64,000 nucleotides of DNA from JANNVZ01 sp046155615. GTDB lineage: Bacteria; Bacteroidota; Bacteroidia; Flavobacteriales_D; Sanyastnellaceae. Position numbers and translations under genes: made by a program. The stretch spans positions 1 to 64,000 of the forward strand of contig JBJXFP010000083.1 in assembly GCA_046155615.1 (NCBI GenBank). The letters are read 5' to 3'. Under the pieces are notes generated by a model. The model was not told the origin of the DNA and made no database searches. It saw only the letters and a program-made list of their open reading frames with translations. Shown here in pieces: positions 53,558 through 62,889 of this stretch; the stretch's first letter is position 1; each line of letters opens with the position of its first letter.

Positions 53558-53590
53558 AAAAGCCCTTTCGAATTTTTCGGAGGGGCTTTT
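53558..53590 (+). terminator. strong intrinsic terminator of the former T9SS gene
   Basis: AAAAGCCCTTTCGAA (53558-53572), loop TTT, TTCGGAGGGGCTTTT (53576-53590): fifteen pairs including two G-T. It retains full strength although the gene in front is truncated. The next start codon is at 53612, 21 bases later. Confidence 0.88.
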
Positions 53591-53611
53591 GATTTTGCAT
53601 TCATTTGTTGC

Positions 53612-54208
53612 ATGAACATTTTCGAATTTGAAGGTTACAAACCTGTGGTGCATGAGTCAGCTTTCATTCATCCCAATGCCACGGTTTTGGGTAATGTAAT
53701 TGTTGGCAGAGATGTTTACATAGGGCCGGGTTGTGCATTGCGTGGCGACTTTGGCCAAATAGTAATACACGATGGCTGCAATGTGCAGGAGAACTGCACA
53801 GTTCATATGTTTCCGGGAGTGACAGTGGTATTGTATGATGGCGCGCACATTGGCCATGGCGCTATTATACATGGCGCTTCCATTGGCCGCGATTGTTTGG
53901 TAGGAATGAATGCTGTCATAATGGATAGAGTAATAGTGGAAGATGAGTGCATTGTGGGAGCACTCACCTTTATCTCAGCAGATAGTGTGATTCCAAAACG
54001 GAGTGTTGTAGTTGGCAATCCGCATAAGATTGTAAAGCAGGTAAGTGACCAGATGTTGGAGTGGAAAAAAGAAGGAACAAAGATTTACCAGCAATTGCCC
54101 GCAAGAATGTTTGCCGGAATGAGGCCATGTGAACCACTACGCGAAATACCTCCGGGACTGGAAGTACAGAGTGGCAGCTACAATACATGGACTGAAAGGA
54201 AGAAATAG
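53612..54208 (+). CDS. gamma-carbonic-anhydrase-like hexapeptide protein (PaaY/CaiE type)
   Basis: 198 residues from MNIFEFEGYKP (ATG 53612; upstream frame overlaps the terminator). Left-handed beta-helix of hexapeptide repeats (NATVLGNVIVGRDVYIGPGCALRGDFG), with the histidines of HGAIIHGASIG as candidate metal ligands, plus a C-terminal alpha helix (MLEWKKEGTKIYQQLP). PaaY is a thioesterase and CaiE relates to carnitine metabolism; function here is undetermined. Confidence 0.85.
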   Translation: MNIFEFEGYKPVVHESAFIHPNATVLGNVIVGRDVYIGPGCALRGDFGQIVIHDGCNVQENCTVHMFPGVTVVLYDGAHIGHGAIIHGASIGRDCLVGMNAVIMDRVIVEDECIVGALTFISADSVIPKRSVVVGNPHKIVKQVSDQMLEWKKEGTKIYQQLPARMFAGMRPCEPLREIPPGLEVQSGSYNTWTERKK

Positions 54209-54345
54209 TTGGGCAGGTGAATGGTTATATAGAGTGCGGTGTTGATATAAACCTTTGGCATGATACTCAGCCAGGCGGTGACTCCTATAAACTGCACACC
54301 CTAAAGTGTATATTGGTTCAGCGGGTACTTTCAAATAAATCACTT

Positions 54346-55074
54346 GTGCAAAAAAGCAGTATTCAATTCGTAACTAAACAACTGTGCAGGGTTTGCTGCG
54401 TTGTGGTATCACTGCTTTGCGACTTGCACAAGGGCAATTTTCTGGTAGCACAATCGGATTCGGTTGGCGTGTTCATTCAGCGTGATGAACATTCGCCATT
54501 CACCGGCCCCAATACTTATATGTGGGTTGATGTAAAGAATATTATCACATCAACACAAATTGGATTGGGTGAATTGCTGAAGGTGCACACCAACAATGGC
54601 TATGCAGATCAACCATTCTACTACGGTAAAGACCAGTTTGCAATTACACCCATTGAGGAAGGCGAGGTAACAGTGTTTGCCATACAAAAAGTAAAAGTTG
54701 GAGACCACTGGGACACGATTACCACAGTGAATTATTTCACTGCGGTGCCGCAGCCGGAATTGAGGTTGATGATACTCAATGATAGCATTCGCATGAATGG
54801 TTCATTGGAGTTTTATCTTGCTGACAAATATGAATTCACCCAAGCTGATCTGCGATATGTTATTTCGGGTGAGTATCGGCCAATGGTATATGATGAGCGC
54901 AATGAAATGATTGGTCGCTTGCCTGCTTCAAAAGGCACCAAACTCAGATTCAATCCGTCTGATTTGACTTTTGTGATTGAAAAGGGATACCGTATCATAT
55001 TTCAGGTGCTGGTACGCGATCTTCAAACCGACTTGTTGTTTCCGGCTGATGAGTGGGTGCACATAGTAGAGTAA
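54346..55074 (+). CDS. exported hypothetical protein, about 242 aa
   Basis: No ATG start. From GTG 54346 the protein begins QKSSIQFVTKQLCRVCCVVVSLLCDL, which looks like a signal peptide ending before QSDSVGVFIQ; a GTG at 54217 would add 43 residues. The mature part is beta-rich with DSIRMNGSLEFYLADK and SGEYRPMVYDERNE; some resemblance to the C-terminal domains of GldM-like gliding proteins, not convincing. Convergent with pheT, two bases apart. Confidence 0.55.
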   Translation: MQKSSIQFVTKQLCRVCCVVVSLLCDLHKGNFLVAQSDSVGVFIQRDEHSPFTGPNTYMWVDVKNIITSTQIGLGELLKVHTNNGYADQPFYYGKDQFAITPIEEGEVTVFAIQKVKVGDHWDTITTVNYFTAVPQPELRLMILNDSIRMNGSLEFYLADKYEFTQADLRYVISGEYRPMVYDERNEMIGRLPASKGTKLRFNPSDLTFVIEKGYRIIFQVLVRDLQTDLLFPADEWVHIVE

Positions 55075-55076
55075 GA

Positions 55077-57518
55077 TCATGTGCGCAATGTGGCACCTAA
55101 TTTTTCTTCCAGTGCCTTTTGAATTCGACTCATGACAATTTCTACTTGCTGGTCGTTCATAGTTTTGCCGGAGTCTTGCATTACGAAACTGATAGCGTAG
55201 GATTTCTTTCCCTCATCTAGATTTTTGCCTTCATACACATCAAATAGATTCACCTGACGCAACAGTTTTTTTTCTATTTCGAAGGCTGCTTTTTCAATGT
55301 CGGCAAAGCGTACCTGCTTCTGAAGTAGTAGTGAAAGGTCGCGCCTCACGGCAGGATATTTATCAGGTTCGCGATATTGTTTGTGCCCGGCAGGTAAGAC
55401 TTTCAGCAGGTTTTCCCAATACAGTTCAGCATACCACACGGTTTGTTTCAGGTCGAAATTTTTGAGCAATGTCGCATTCACATTTCCAAGCTGTGCCACT
55501 ACTTGTTTGTTGCAAGTGCAGGCTATGCATTCATGCATTTGATTGGATTCTGAACTTTCGAATTTGTAATTAGTAATGTGCAGACAATTCAGCACTTGTT
55601 CCAAGGCAGACTTCAAATCACTGAATGATGATTCGCTTTGTGTGTTGTTCCAGGATTCAGGTTTCGCACGGCCAGTAATGAAGATGGACAAGTGTTTCTC
55701 CTCTGTGTATTTTCCTTCTGCTTTGCTGTACACTTTACCGAATTCATAAGCACGCATGTCAGTGTTTCGGTAGTTATGATTCAAAGCCAATGCTTCAAGT
55801 CCTGTGTAGAGCATGCTGTTGCGCATCACACCAAGGTCGCTACTCAGCGGATTTAATATTCCCACTGTTGCACCAGCGGAGGCATTGGCGGGCAGCTCAG
55901 CGTATTTGGTTTTTACCAGACTCAGGCCCATCATTTCATGAAAACCGTTTGCACTGAGAGCGTCCGATACAATGTTTTGCAATTTTTCTTCATCAGGCAT
56001 GGGGCTACGCGACATAGATGAATGCATGCGCGCAGGAATCTCTACATTGTTGTACCCATATATGCGAAGCACTTCTTCCACCACATCGGCTTCGCGCAGT
56101 ACATCACTTCGGTATTGTGGAATTGCCAATTGCATTTCAGTTTCGTTTTCTGCGATTACAGATATATCAAGGTCGTTCAGAATAGATTTTACTTTCTCTT
56201 TACTTAGTTCTTTTCCAATAAGAGATGTAGTTCTTTCCCAATTGTATGTAACAGCATTAGAGTGTTTCTTAGCCGGATAAATGTCTTCCAATCGGCCAAT
56301 CACTTGGGCACCTGCAATCTCCTGCATGAGGAGAACTGCACGCTTCAACGCATAGTCACACATGTTGATGTCTGCACCTCGTTCGAAGCGGAACGAGGCA
56401 TCTGTTTTTAGTCCATGCTTTTTCGATGTTTTGCGCACATACACAGGATTGAAGTTTGCACTTTCCAAAAAGATGGTGGTGGTATTCTCATCCACACCAC
56501 TATTCAATCCACCGAGCACACCTGCAAGGCACAAGGCATTTTGTGTATCACAAATCAAGAGGTCAGTGGGTGCGAGTGTTCTTTCCACGCCATCAAGAGT
56601 TACAATCTTTTCGCCATCAGTGGCTGTGCGCACTACGATGGTCTTATCAGAAATATTTCTTGCATCGAAGGCATGAAGGGGTTGGCCTGTTTCATGCTGA
56701 ACAAAGTTTGTAATGTCCACGATGTTGTTAATGGGTCTTAGGCCAATAGCTGTAAGCCTTTCCTGTAGCCACTTTGGTGAAGCCTGCACATGCACATGCT
56801 CCAGCGCAATTCCACAATAGCGGGCACATCCATCATTACTTTCGATATGCACTCGAATTGGATTTTCTTTTTCATTTTCTGTGAATTCAGTTATCGAGGG
56901 CAGTGTCGCTTGCACATGCTCATTCACTATGCCTTCCATATTGTGAAGTGCGGCAGCGAGGTCGCGCGCCACGCCATAGTGCGAGAATGCATCTGTACGG
57001 TTTGGTGTAAGTCCAATCTCCAGCGTATAGTCATCTGTCAGCCTCAGATATTCTGCTGCGGTCATGCCGATTTGTGCGTTTGCATCAAGCACCATGATAC
57101 CTGCGTGGCTTGTGCCCAGCCCAAGTTCATCTTCAGCGCATATCATTCCATGCGATTCCTGTCCACGTATTTTTCCTTTTTTGATTGTGAGTGAATCGCC
57201 ACCTTTAGGATAAAGCACAGTACCCACAGTGGCTACCAGCACCTTTTGGCCTTCAGCTATGTTGGGCGCACCACATACTATCTGCAGATTTTCACCTTTT
57301 GCAATTTCCACTTTGGTAAGGCTCAGCCTGTCCGCATCAGGGTGTCTGTTGGATTCCAATACATGGCCTACAACCACGCCCTTCAGGCTGCCTTTTATGG
57401 CTTCAGCTTTTTCTATGCCTTCTACTTCCAGACCTATGGCTGTGAGCACTTCAGCTATCTGGTACACGTCTTTTGATGTGTTTATATATTGCTTAAGCCA
57501 GTTGTAACTTATTGTCAT
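55077..57518 (-). CDS. pheT: phenylalanine-tRNA ligase beta subunit
   Basis: 813 residues. Domain order: EMAP-like tRNA-binding domain near 40-150 (VVGHVLESNRHPDADRLSLTKV), B3/B4 domain, B5, core, and a C-terminal FDX-ACB anticodon domain (YREPDKYPAVRRDLSLLL...FVMQDSGKTM). Together with PheS it charges tRNA-Phe. PheS is not in the window. A -7-like element TACATTCG lies upstream. Confidence 0.96.
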   Translation of the reverse strand: MTISYNWLKQYINTSKDVYQIAEVLTAIGLEVEGIEKAEAIKGSLKGVVVGHVLESNRHPDADRLSLTKVEIAKGENLQIVCGAPNIAEGQKVLVATVGTVLYPKGGDSLTIKKGKIRGQESHGMICAEDELGLGTSHAGIMVLDANAQIGMTAAEYLRLTDDYTLEIGLTPNRTDAFSHYGVARDLAAALHNMEGIVNEHVQATLPSITEFTENEKENPIRVHIESNDGCARYCGIALEHVHVQASPKWLQERLTAIGLRPINNIVDITNFVQHETGQPLHAFDARNISDKTIVVRTATDGEKIVTLDGVERTLAPTDLLICDTQNALCLAGVLGGLNSGVDENTTTIFLESANFNPVYVRKTSKKHGLKTDASFRFERGADINMCDYALKRAVLLMQEIAGAQVIGRLEDIYPAKKHSNAVTYNWERTTSLIGKELSKEKVKSILNDLDISVIAENETEMQLAIPQYRSDVLREADVVEEVLRIYGYNNVEIPARMHSSMSRSPMPDEEKLQNIVSDALSANGFHEMMGLSLVKTKYAELPANASAGATVGILNPLSSDLGVMRNSMLYTGLEALALNHNYRNTDMRAYEFGKVYSKAEGKYTEEKHLSIFITGRAKPESWNNTQSESSFSDLKSALEQVLNCLHITNYKFESSESNQMHECIACTCNKQVVAQLGNVNATLLKNFDLKQTVWYAELYWENLLKVLPAGHKQYREPDKYPAVRRDLSLLLQKQVRFADIEKAAFEIEKKLLRQVNLFDVYEGKNLDEGKKSYAISFVMQDSGKTMNDQQVEIVMSRIQKALEEKLGATLRT

Positions 57519-57553
57519 AGGTGTATGAAGTGAAAATATATGTTAGAAGTGCG

Positions 57554-57561
57554 CGAATGTA
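57554..57561 (-). promoter_or_regulatory. pheT: putative -7 element of pheT
   Basis: Minus strand TACATTCG followed by CGC, the same eleven bases as at mgtE. The -33 position reads AAGA, not TTTG, so support is partial. A hairpin AACGGCTG/CAGCCGTT (57562-57581) overlaps the region just upstream. Confidence 0.35.
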
Positions 57562-57581
57562 AACGGCTGTAGGCAGCCGTT
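57562..57581. other. hairpin upstream of pheT
   Basis: AACGGCTG (57562-57569), loop TAGG, CAGCCGTT (57574-57581), eight perfect pairs. Plus-strand continuation is CTTTATTCTT, so it could serve as a weak terminator for plus-strand transcripts or mark a control site. Confidence 0.5.
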
Positions 57582-57767
57582 CTTTATTCTTGATTTGGAC
57601 TTTGAAGAAGGCGCAACGTCATGCAGCGCTCAGTTTGCAGGGTGTTGATTGCATAGCACAATAGTGTTCGTTTCGAGTCCTGTCAATATGTGACGGGGCT
57701 TTTAGTTTGCAATTGAAAACAGCGAGAGCACAACGATGCATGACCACCTTGAAAGCGATTTAGAGTA

Positions 57768-58403
57768 TCAGGAATTGTGTGCCGGTAGTTTGGATAGGCA
57801 AAACTTGAAAAGTAAATGACCAATAAAGCCACAGATTGATCCGAATAATAATCCTCCAAGTACATCACCAGGATAATGTACACCTAAGTAAATGCGACTG
57901 TATGCAACAAGCATGTACCAGAGCAATAATGCTGAAAGAATCTGCCACCTTATGGGACGCATAGCGAGAATGAAGAAGACCATTGCTGCGGCACAGTTGG
58001 CTGCATGGCTGCTTATGAAGCCATACAATCCACCTATGTAATTGTTTCCGTTTTCATCTTTCACAAGGTGTATGAAGGCAGCCAGATCGGGTTCGCGACT
58101 TGGGCGAAGGCGCATGAAAGTTTCTTTAAAAAGCACAACAGAAAATCGGTCGCTGAGAAAAACTGCAATTGCCACACAAAAAACGGCTGCTACAAATTGC
58201 CCCAACGAGGTACGCCTATAGAGCATGTATAGCAGCCATGCATAGAACGGAAACCATGGCCAGGTTTTGCTCGCATACCACATACACTGGTCAAGAGCTA
58301 TGCCTCCATCACCATTTAACCAGAGGAATAACTGTGTGTCTATGTGTTTTAGTTCGTCAAGCAAATTCAGTAGAGAATAGGACGGTTTAATTATAAATAT
58401 CAT
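57768..58403 (-). CDS. PAP2-family membrane phosphatase
   Basis: 211 residues, about five transmembrane helices. Motifs of the type 2 phosphatidic acid phosphatase family: KETFMRLRPSREP (KX6RP), SSHAANCAA (SH) and SRIYLGVHYPGD (RX5HX3D). Dephosphorylates lipid phosphates such as phosphatidic acid or undecaprenyl pyrophosphate. Start overlaps the fadD stop by 17 bases, so the two genes are probably cotranscribed. Confidence 0.9.
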   Translation of the reverse strand: MIFIIKPSYSLLNLLDELKHIDTQLFLWLNGDGGIALDQCMWYASKTWPWFPFYAWLLYMLYRRTSLGQFVAAVFCVAIAVFLSDRFSVVLFKETFMRLRPSREPDLAAFIHLVKDENGNNYIGGLYGFISSHAANCAAAMVFFILAMRPIRWQILSALLLWYMLVAYSRIYLGVHYPGDVLGGLLFGSICGFIGHLLFKFCLSKLPAHNS

Positions 58404-60156
58404 CCACCAAAGCTTGCCAATTCGCCATTATCTGCTTGCGTTTTAGCTTTAGAGTGGGTGTTATCTCACCATCTTGTATAGAAAAGGTGCGTGGTAATAG
58501 TCTGAATGCTTTCACCTGCTCCCAGCTTCCGAAGCGGGCATTGATGCGTTCAATATCTTTAGCTATCAGAGCTTCTACCTTTTCATGGCGAATTAGTTCT
58601 GCATCATTCTCTGAGTTTATTCCCTGATCCTTCGCCCATTGTTTTAGCAGAGTGAATTCAGGAGCTATCAGTGCGGCTGGAAATTTCTGCCCATCACCTA
58701 TTACAATGAGTTGTTCTATGTATAGGCTTTCTTTCATTGCATTTTCGAGCAATTGTGGAGATACATACTTGCCACCCGAAGTTTTGAAGAGTTCTTTTTT
58801 GCGATCGGTAATTCGCAGAAAACCATCTGTTATCTCACCTATGTCTCCAGTGTGAAACCATCCATCTTTCAGCACTTCATCGGTTTTCTCTTTGTCTTTG
58901 AAGTAGCCAAGCATCACATTAGGGCCTTTGCAAAGTATCTCGCCATCTTCAGCTATTCTCACCTCTACATTGCGTATGGGTTTACCCACCGTGCCTAATC
59001 TGAACATGCCGGGTTGTCTGAAAGTGTTCACGGTAATAACGGGACTGGTTTCAGTAAGTCCGTAGCCTTCCTTTACATAAATACCGGCTCCGCAAAAGAA
59101 TGCGGCAAGTCGTGGTTGCAGCGCAGCACTTCCGCTTGCTACACCACGTATTTCTTCCAGTCCGAGTGCGGTCTTCACTTTCGAAAACACAAGCTTGCGT
59201 GCAAGGCTAAGTTTTTTCTCGTACCACCATCCGTTGGCACCATCGGGCTGCCATTGCAGGGCCAGTGCGTGCGCCCACTTGAAAATAATTTTTTTGATGC
59301 CTGTGTTGGCCATGCCTTTAGCGAAGATGCCGTCATAAAATTTTTCGAACAGGCGAGGTACACCAGTAAATATGTGAGGGCGAGCTACTGCTAAATCATC
59401 CTTCACCTTGTCCATACCAGTGAGGTAGATGTGCACACCATTTTGCATATACAGATAGTGCAACATGCGCTCGTATATGTGGCAGCACGGCAAGAAGCTG
59501 AGTGCACGGCTCTTGCCTTTTTCCAATGGTGGCAGGCGCTCCTCACAGTCGCGTGCATTGCTTGCAATGTTTTTATGGGTAAGCATCACGCCTTTTGGCA
59601 ATCCGGTGGTGCCTGATGTGTAGATGATTGTAGCCAGATCATCTTCCTTTACCGTGTCAGCCAGCGACTTCACATCCTGCTGATTTTTTTGTTCTGCCAG
59701 TTTGAACAGCTCTTCCCAGTGGCTGGCGCCATCAGTTTTTTCGAAGGTGAATACCTGTTTCAGCAACGGCACTTCGTCTTTTATGGAATTTACTTTCGAT
59801 AGCAAATCTTTATCGCTAACGAAGCAGAGTTTCGCTTCAGAATGATTGAGAATGTATTTGTAGTCAGCCGGAGTCATGGTTGGATAGATGGGTACATCAA
59901 TGGCTCCGATTTGCAGTATGCCATTGTCCATCATGTTCCACTCCGCTCTGTTGCCCGTGGTGATAAGCGCAATCTTGTCACCGGGTTGTATGCCCAATGC
60001 GAGCAAGCCACGGCTTACCCAATTCATTTTTTCTACAAATTCATGTGTGCTGTATCCACGCCATTGGCCAGCAAGCTGCGATTCCATCATCACCGGTAGT
60101 GGGTGGTGCTCGAGTTGGTAGTACGGAAAATCGAAAAGTCTTTTTGGTTCGTTCAT
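58387..60156 (-). CDS. fadD: long-chain fatty acid-CoA ligase
   Basis: 589 residues. AMP-binding motif YTSGTTGLPKGVMLTHKN near residue 180, adenylation segments GYGLTETSPVI and WFHTGDIGEI, and TDRKKELFKTSGGKYVSP at the hinge. ATP-dependent activation of fatty acids. Symbol given for function, as several paralogues usually exist. PAP2 gene overlaps its end. Confidence 0.9.
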   Translation of the reverse strand: MNEPKRLFDFPYYQLEHHPLPVMMESQLAGQWRGYSTHEFVEKMNWVSRGLLALGIQPGDKIALITTGNRAEWNMMDNGILQIGAIDVPIYPTMTPADYKYILNHSEAKLCFVSDKDLLSKVNSIKDEVPLLKQVFTFEKTDGASHWEELFKLAEQKNQQDVKSLADTVKEDDLATIIYTSGTTGLPKGVMLTHKNIASNARDCEERLPPLEKGKSRALSFLPCCHIYERMLHYLYMQNGVHIYLTGMDKVKDDLAVARPHIFTGVPRLFEKFYDGIFAKGMANTGIKKIIFKWAHALALQWQPDGANGWWYEKKLSLARKLVFSKVKTALGLEEIRGVASGSAALQPRLAAFFCGAGIYVKEGYGLTETSPVITVNTFRQPGMFRLGTVGKPIRNVEVRIAEDGEILCKGPNVMLGYFKDKEKTDEVLKDGWFHTGDIGEITDGFLRITDRKKELFKTSGGKYVSPQLLENAMKESLYIEQLIVIGDGQKFPAALIAPEFTLLKQWAKDQGINSENDAELIRHEKVEALIAKDIERINARFGSWEQVKAFRLLPRTFSIQDGEITPTLKLKRKQIMANWQALVDDIYN

Positions 60157-60195
60157 GATTTGGTCAAGGTTGAATTGGTGCTAATGTAAAAGACA

Positions 60196-60582
60196 TTAAG
60201 AGCTGAACAGATCGTCATCATCTATAAAGAAGTCATCCATCTGCCTTCTTTCTTTTTTGGTAGGTCTTCCGGTGCCTCGTGGTCTGTCGTGTATGAGTCG
60301 TAGTTTCAATAGCTCCAGTTTTTCTTTCTCTTCTTTGCTGGTAATGTCAGTGGCAAACGTGGCTACAAGTTTTGCTCCTACCCTGCTTGTTGGTAATGCT
60401 ACCACCTGCCAGGCAAAATGAATTGGTCCCTTGCGCACTTTTATTTCGTCCAGCAGTTTTACGTCTCTGCTTGCCTTTATCAGTTCATTGTTTACCCACA
60501 CTTTTTCAGCTTTGCAGTTGTCGGCTGCCAGTGTTCTGGTTTTGAAGACTCTTATACACCAAAGAAATTTGTCAATGCGCAT
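60196..60582 (-). CDS. S4-domain RNA-binding protein (Hsp15-like)
   Basis: 128 residues. S4 motif at the N-terminus: RIDKFLWCIRVFKTRTLAADNCKAEKVWVNNE, followed by VRKGPIHFAW and a charged C-terminal tail (RPRGTGRPTKKERRQMDD). Hsp15 binds free 50S subunits carrying nascent chains. Tail acidic end DDDD. Cytoplasmic. Confidence 0.88.
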   Translation of the reverse strand: MRIDKFLWCIRVFKTRTLAADNCKAEKVWVNNELIKASRDVKLLDEIKVRKGPIHFAWQVVALPTSRVGAKLVATFATDITSKEEKEKLELLKLRLIHDRPRGTGRPTKKERRQMDDFFIDDDDLFSS

Positions 60583-60666
60583 ACTGAAATAATGGACAGC
60601 GAAGTTATGTTGATGAAATTTAGTAGGGTAAGTTTCTTAGTTTTTTGACCAACCTATTTTCACCAC

Positions 60667-62037
60667 ATGAACAGACGGAAATTTTTGCAACAGTCTGCTT
60701 TGAGCAGTGCAGGAACACTTCTGTTGCCCTTTCTCTTTGCTGCATGCAAGAAGGCAAATTTGTTCGAGGAGAAAAAATATGAAGGCAAGGTGATGGTGAT
60801 TGGTGCGGGTGCTTCAGGTTTGTATTCTGCATATTTATTACACCACTATGGTGTGGATGTGCAAGTACTTGAGGCAGCAGACAAGATAGGTGGTCGTGTG
60901 AGGCCACTGCAGAATTTTGCCGATTTTACCATTGAACTTGGTGCCGAGGAAGTGCATGGCGAGCGCTCACTGTGGCATGACATGATACTTGCTTCGGGTG
61001 CATCTTTTATAGAAGAAGACCTTAATGATTTGTTCTACTTCAATGGTGCATTAAAGACAAAAGAAGAAGGGGAGCAGAATACATTTTTCAACCAGATGAA
61101 TGAGCTGATAGCCACCCTGCCTGATTATGCAGGCAATGACATCAGTGCTGCTGCATGGGCTAATGGCAACGGGCTAAGTGACAACATCATGCACCTATTC
61201 AATGCTGCGATGGGCAATGAGCAGGGCACCACTGACACACGTGTGGGCATGATCGGTCTGAGAGATGCTGATAATAGATGGACTGCGGGCAACGAAAACC
61301 TGATGGTGAAAAACAGTCACCTGCTGTCTGTTATGGAAACCACATTTTCCGGCATACTAAATAAGGTACAACTCAACACTGTAGTAACTCAGATAGATTA
61401 TACAGCCTCGCGCATACAGATACAGGACAGCAATGGCAACATGTATGAAGCAGACAAGGTAATTGTAACCATACCACTGCCTGTGTTGAAGAGCGGTGCT
61501 GTCAGTTTCAACCCGCCATTGGAAGAGGCGCGCATAGGAGCATGGGAAAAAATAGGCATGGACAGAGGAATGAAAATCATCATCAAATTTGATGAACGCC
61601 TTTGGCCTGAGAACACGGCAAGCATTTATGGCAGTGGCTATATACCTGAATTTAGGGCAACTGGAGCAGGCGGACGTGGCACTGATAACATACTCACCGC
61701 ATTTGTATGCGGTGCAAGTGCTGATATACTCGCCACACTTTCTGAAGAGGCTTTGATTGAACAAGTGCTCTCTGAGGTGGATAATTTGTTTGAAGATGCA
61801 TCAACGCATTATGTGGATCACTACATACAGGATTGGGGAGCTGAACCTTTTGCAGGTGGTGCTTATTCTTATGGCAAGCCGGGAAGTGGCAATGCACGTG
61901 AATTGATGGCTGTGCCCATTCAGGAAAAAATCTTTTTTGCAGGAGAGGCCACACACACAGGTGGTCATCATGCTACAGTGCATGGAGCCATGGAAACAGG
62001 GCTGAGGGCAGTAAACGAAATACTCAGTGGGCAATAG
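60667..62037 (+). CDS. flavin amine oxidase-like lipoprotein
   Basis: 456 residues. Begins with MNRRKFLQQSALSSAGTLLL, a Tat-like twin-arginine segment followed by a lipobox FAAC (lipid cysteine near residue 27). FAD-binding VIGAGASGLYSAYLL and the ELGAEEVHG segment are typical of amine oxidases; C-terminal AGEATHTGGHHATVHGAMETGLRA closes the FAD site. Probably oxidises an amine or amino acid in the periplasm. The following gene overlaps by 11 bases. Confidence 0.88.
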   Translation: MNRRKFLQQSALSSAGTLLLPFLFAACKKANLFEEKKYEGKVMVIGAGASGLYSAYLLHHYGVDVQVLEAADKIGGRVRPLQNFADFTIELGAEEVHGERSLWHDMILASGASFIEEDLNDLFYFNGALKTKEEGEQNTFFNQMNELIATLPDYAGNDISAAAWANGNGLSDNIMHLFNAAMGNEQGTTDTRVGMIGLRDADNRWTAGNENLMVKNSHLLSVMETTFSGILNKVQLNTVVTQIDYTASRIQIQDSNGNMYEADKVIVTIPLPVLKSGAVSFNPPLEEARIGAWEKIGMDRGMKIIIKFDERLWPENTASIYGSGYIPEFRATGAGGRGTDNILTAFVCGASADILATLSEEALIEQVLSEVDNLFEDASTHYVDHYIQDWGAEPFAGGAYSYGKPGSGNARELMAVPIQEKIFFAGEATHTGGHHATVHGAMETGLRAVNEILSGQ

Positions 62038-62797
62038 AAACTTTATACACGTTGTTTGTTGCTGCGGAATCCTATTGCAATCTGCGAGGTGGAACGCACA
62101 GCCTACATTGGAGTTGAAGTATGCCTATCTGCATTCCCCTCAGTTCGATTTGGTTTTTCAAACCTTCAATACTGCCCGCCCCTGGCATGAGCATAAATTG
62201 ATACCACTTACACATGGCTATGGTGCCAATGTGGGGTGGAATTTTAAACTCAGCACCTTCAGGCAATTGCACGCTATACCTCAACTCGCATACATACGGT
62301 TCGGAACATTGGCTGAAAATGGCTTGCAGTCGAATGAGGCAGGCTTTCATGCAATCACCATAAGCACTTCATTCAGGTACCATCCGCGCGCTTTGCTTAA
62401 AGGGATTCAGACATGCGGCCCACTTGGGCCAAGGTGGTTTCTCACCACCACACCTGGTTTTTCATCATTTCTTCCATTTGCGCGTATGGATGATGAGCCG
62501 TGGCATACGAACGAAGACGAAACATACCGCCCTATTTCTACAGCATTTAATTTGAGCATGGGCACAGGTTATCATGTAAGTACTATATGGAAATTTATAC
62601 TAACTGCCGAGGTTTCGTCCACATGGTACCCCAGCTTCCGGTTGCATGATTTTGCTGAGGCAGTTAACGGGCACAACATCACCTCATTGAATAATGAAAT
62701 ACAAAACCTATTTCTGTTCAATGCATCACTCCGCATCACCTATGCAAAGGGTAAAACAAACTGGTGGGACCGACCGCGTGAAGGAGACAAAAGCTGA
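62027..62797 (+). CDS. predicted outer-membrane beta-barrel protein
   Basis: 256 residues starting at GTG 62027: MGNRNFIHVVCCCGILLQSARWNAQ serves as signal peptide. Alternating strands through the body (LELKYAYLHSPQFDLVF, FHAITISTSFRYHP, LFLFNASLRITYAK) suggest a small barrel. Not recognised. Its start overlaps the flavin oxidase stop, so translation is probably coupled. Confidence 0.65.
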   Translation: MGNRNFIHVVCCCGILLQSARWNAQPTLELKYAYLHSPQFDLVFQTFNTARPWHEHKLIPLTHGYGANVGWNFKLSTFRQLHAIPQLAYIRFGTLAENGLQSNEAGFHAITISTSFRYHPRALLKGIQTCGPLGPRWFLTTTPGFSSFLPFARMDDEPWHTNEDETYRPISTAFNLSMGTGYHVSTIWKFILTAEVSSTWYPSFRLHDFAEAVNGHNITSLNNEIQNLFLFNASLRITYAKGKTNWWDRPREGDKS

Positions 62798-62822
62798 ATG
62801 AATCTGTCAAGATAAAAGTTTT

Positions 62823-62853
62823 TTCGAATCACTATTGAGGCGGCCTATATTCG
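62823..62853 (+). promoter_or_regulatory. rpsU: putative promoter of rpsU
   Basis: TTCG (62823-62826), 19 bases, TATATTCG (62846-62853) followed by CGC. The -7 matches those of mgtE and pheT. Transcription would start near 62860, leaving a leader of about 30 bases containing the SD. Confidence 0.5.
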
Positions 62854-62872
62854 CGCTCCCCAAAAAAAATTT

Positions 62873-62881
62873 AAAGGAGGT
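62873..62881 (+). promoter_or_regulatory. rpsU: strong Shine-Dalgarno sequence of rpsU
   Basis: AAAGGAGGT, nearly full complement of the 16S rRNA 3' end, nine bases before the ATG at 62890. In Bacteroidota the anti-SD is normally hidden by bS21, bS18 and bS6, and most genes lack SDs; rpsU is a known exception thought to sense bS21 shortage. The ferredoxin gene with AGGAG is the only other strong candidate I saw in the window. Confidence 0.85.
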
Positions 62882-62889
62882 ATATAACC

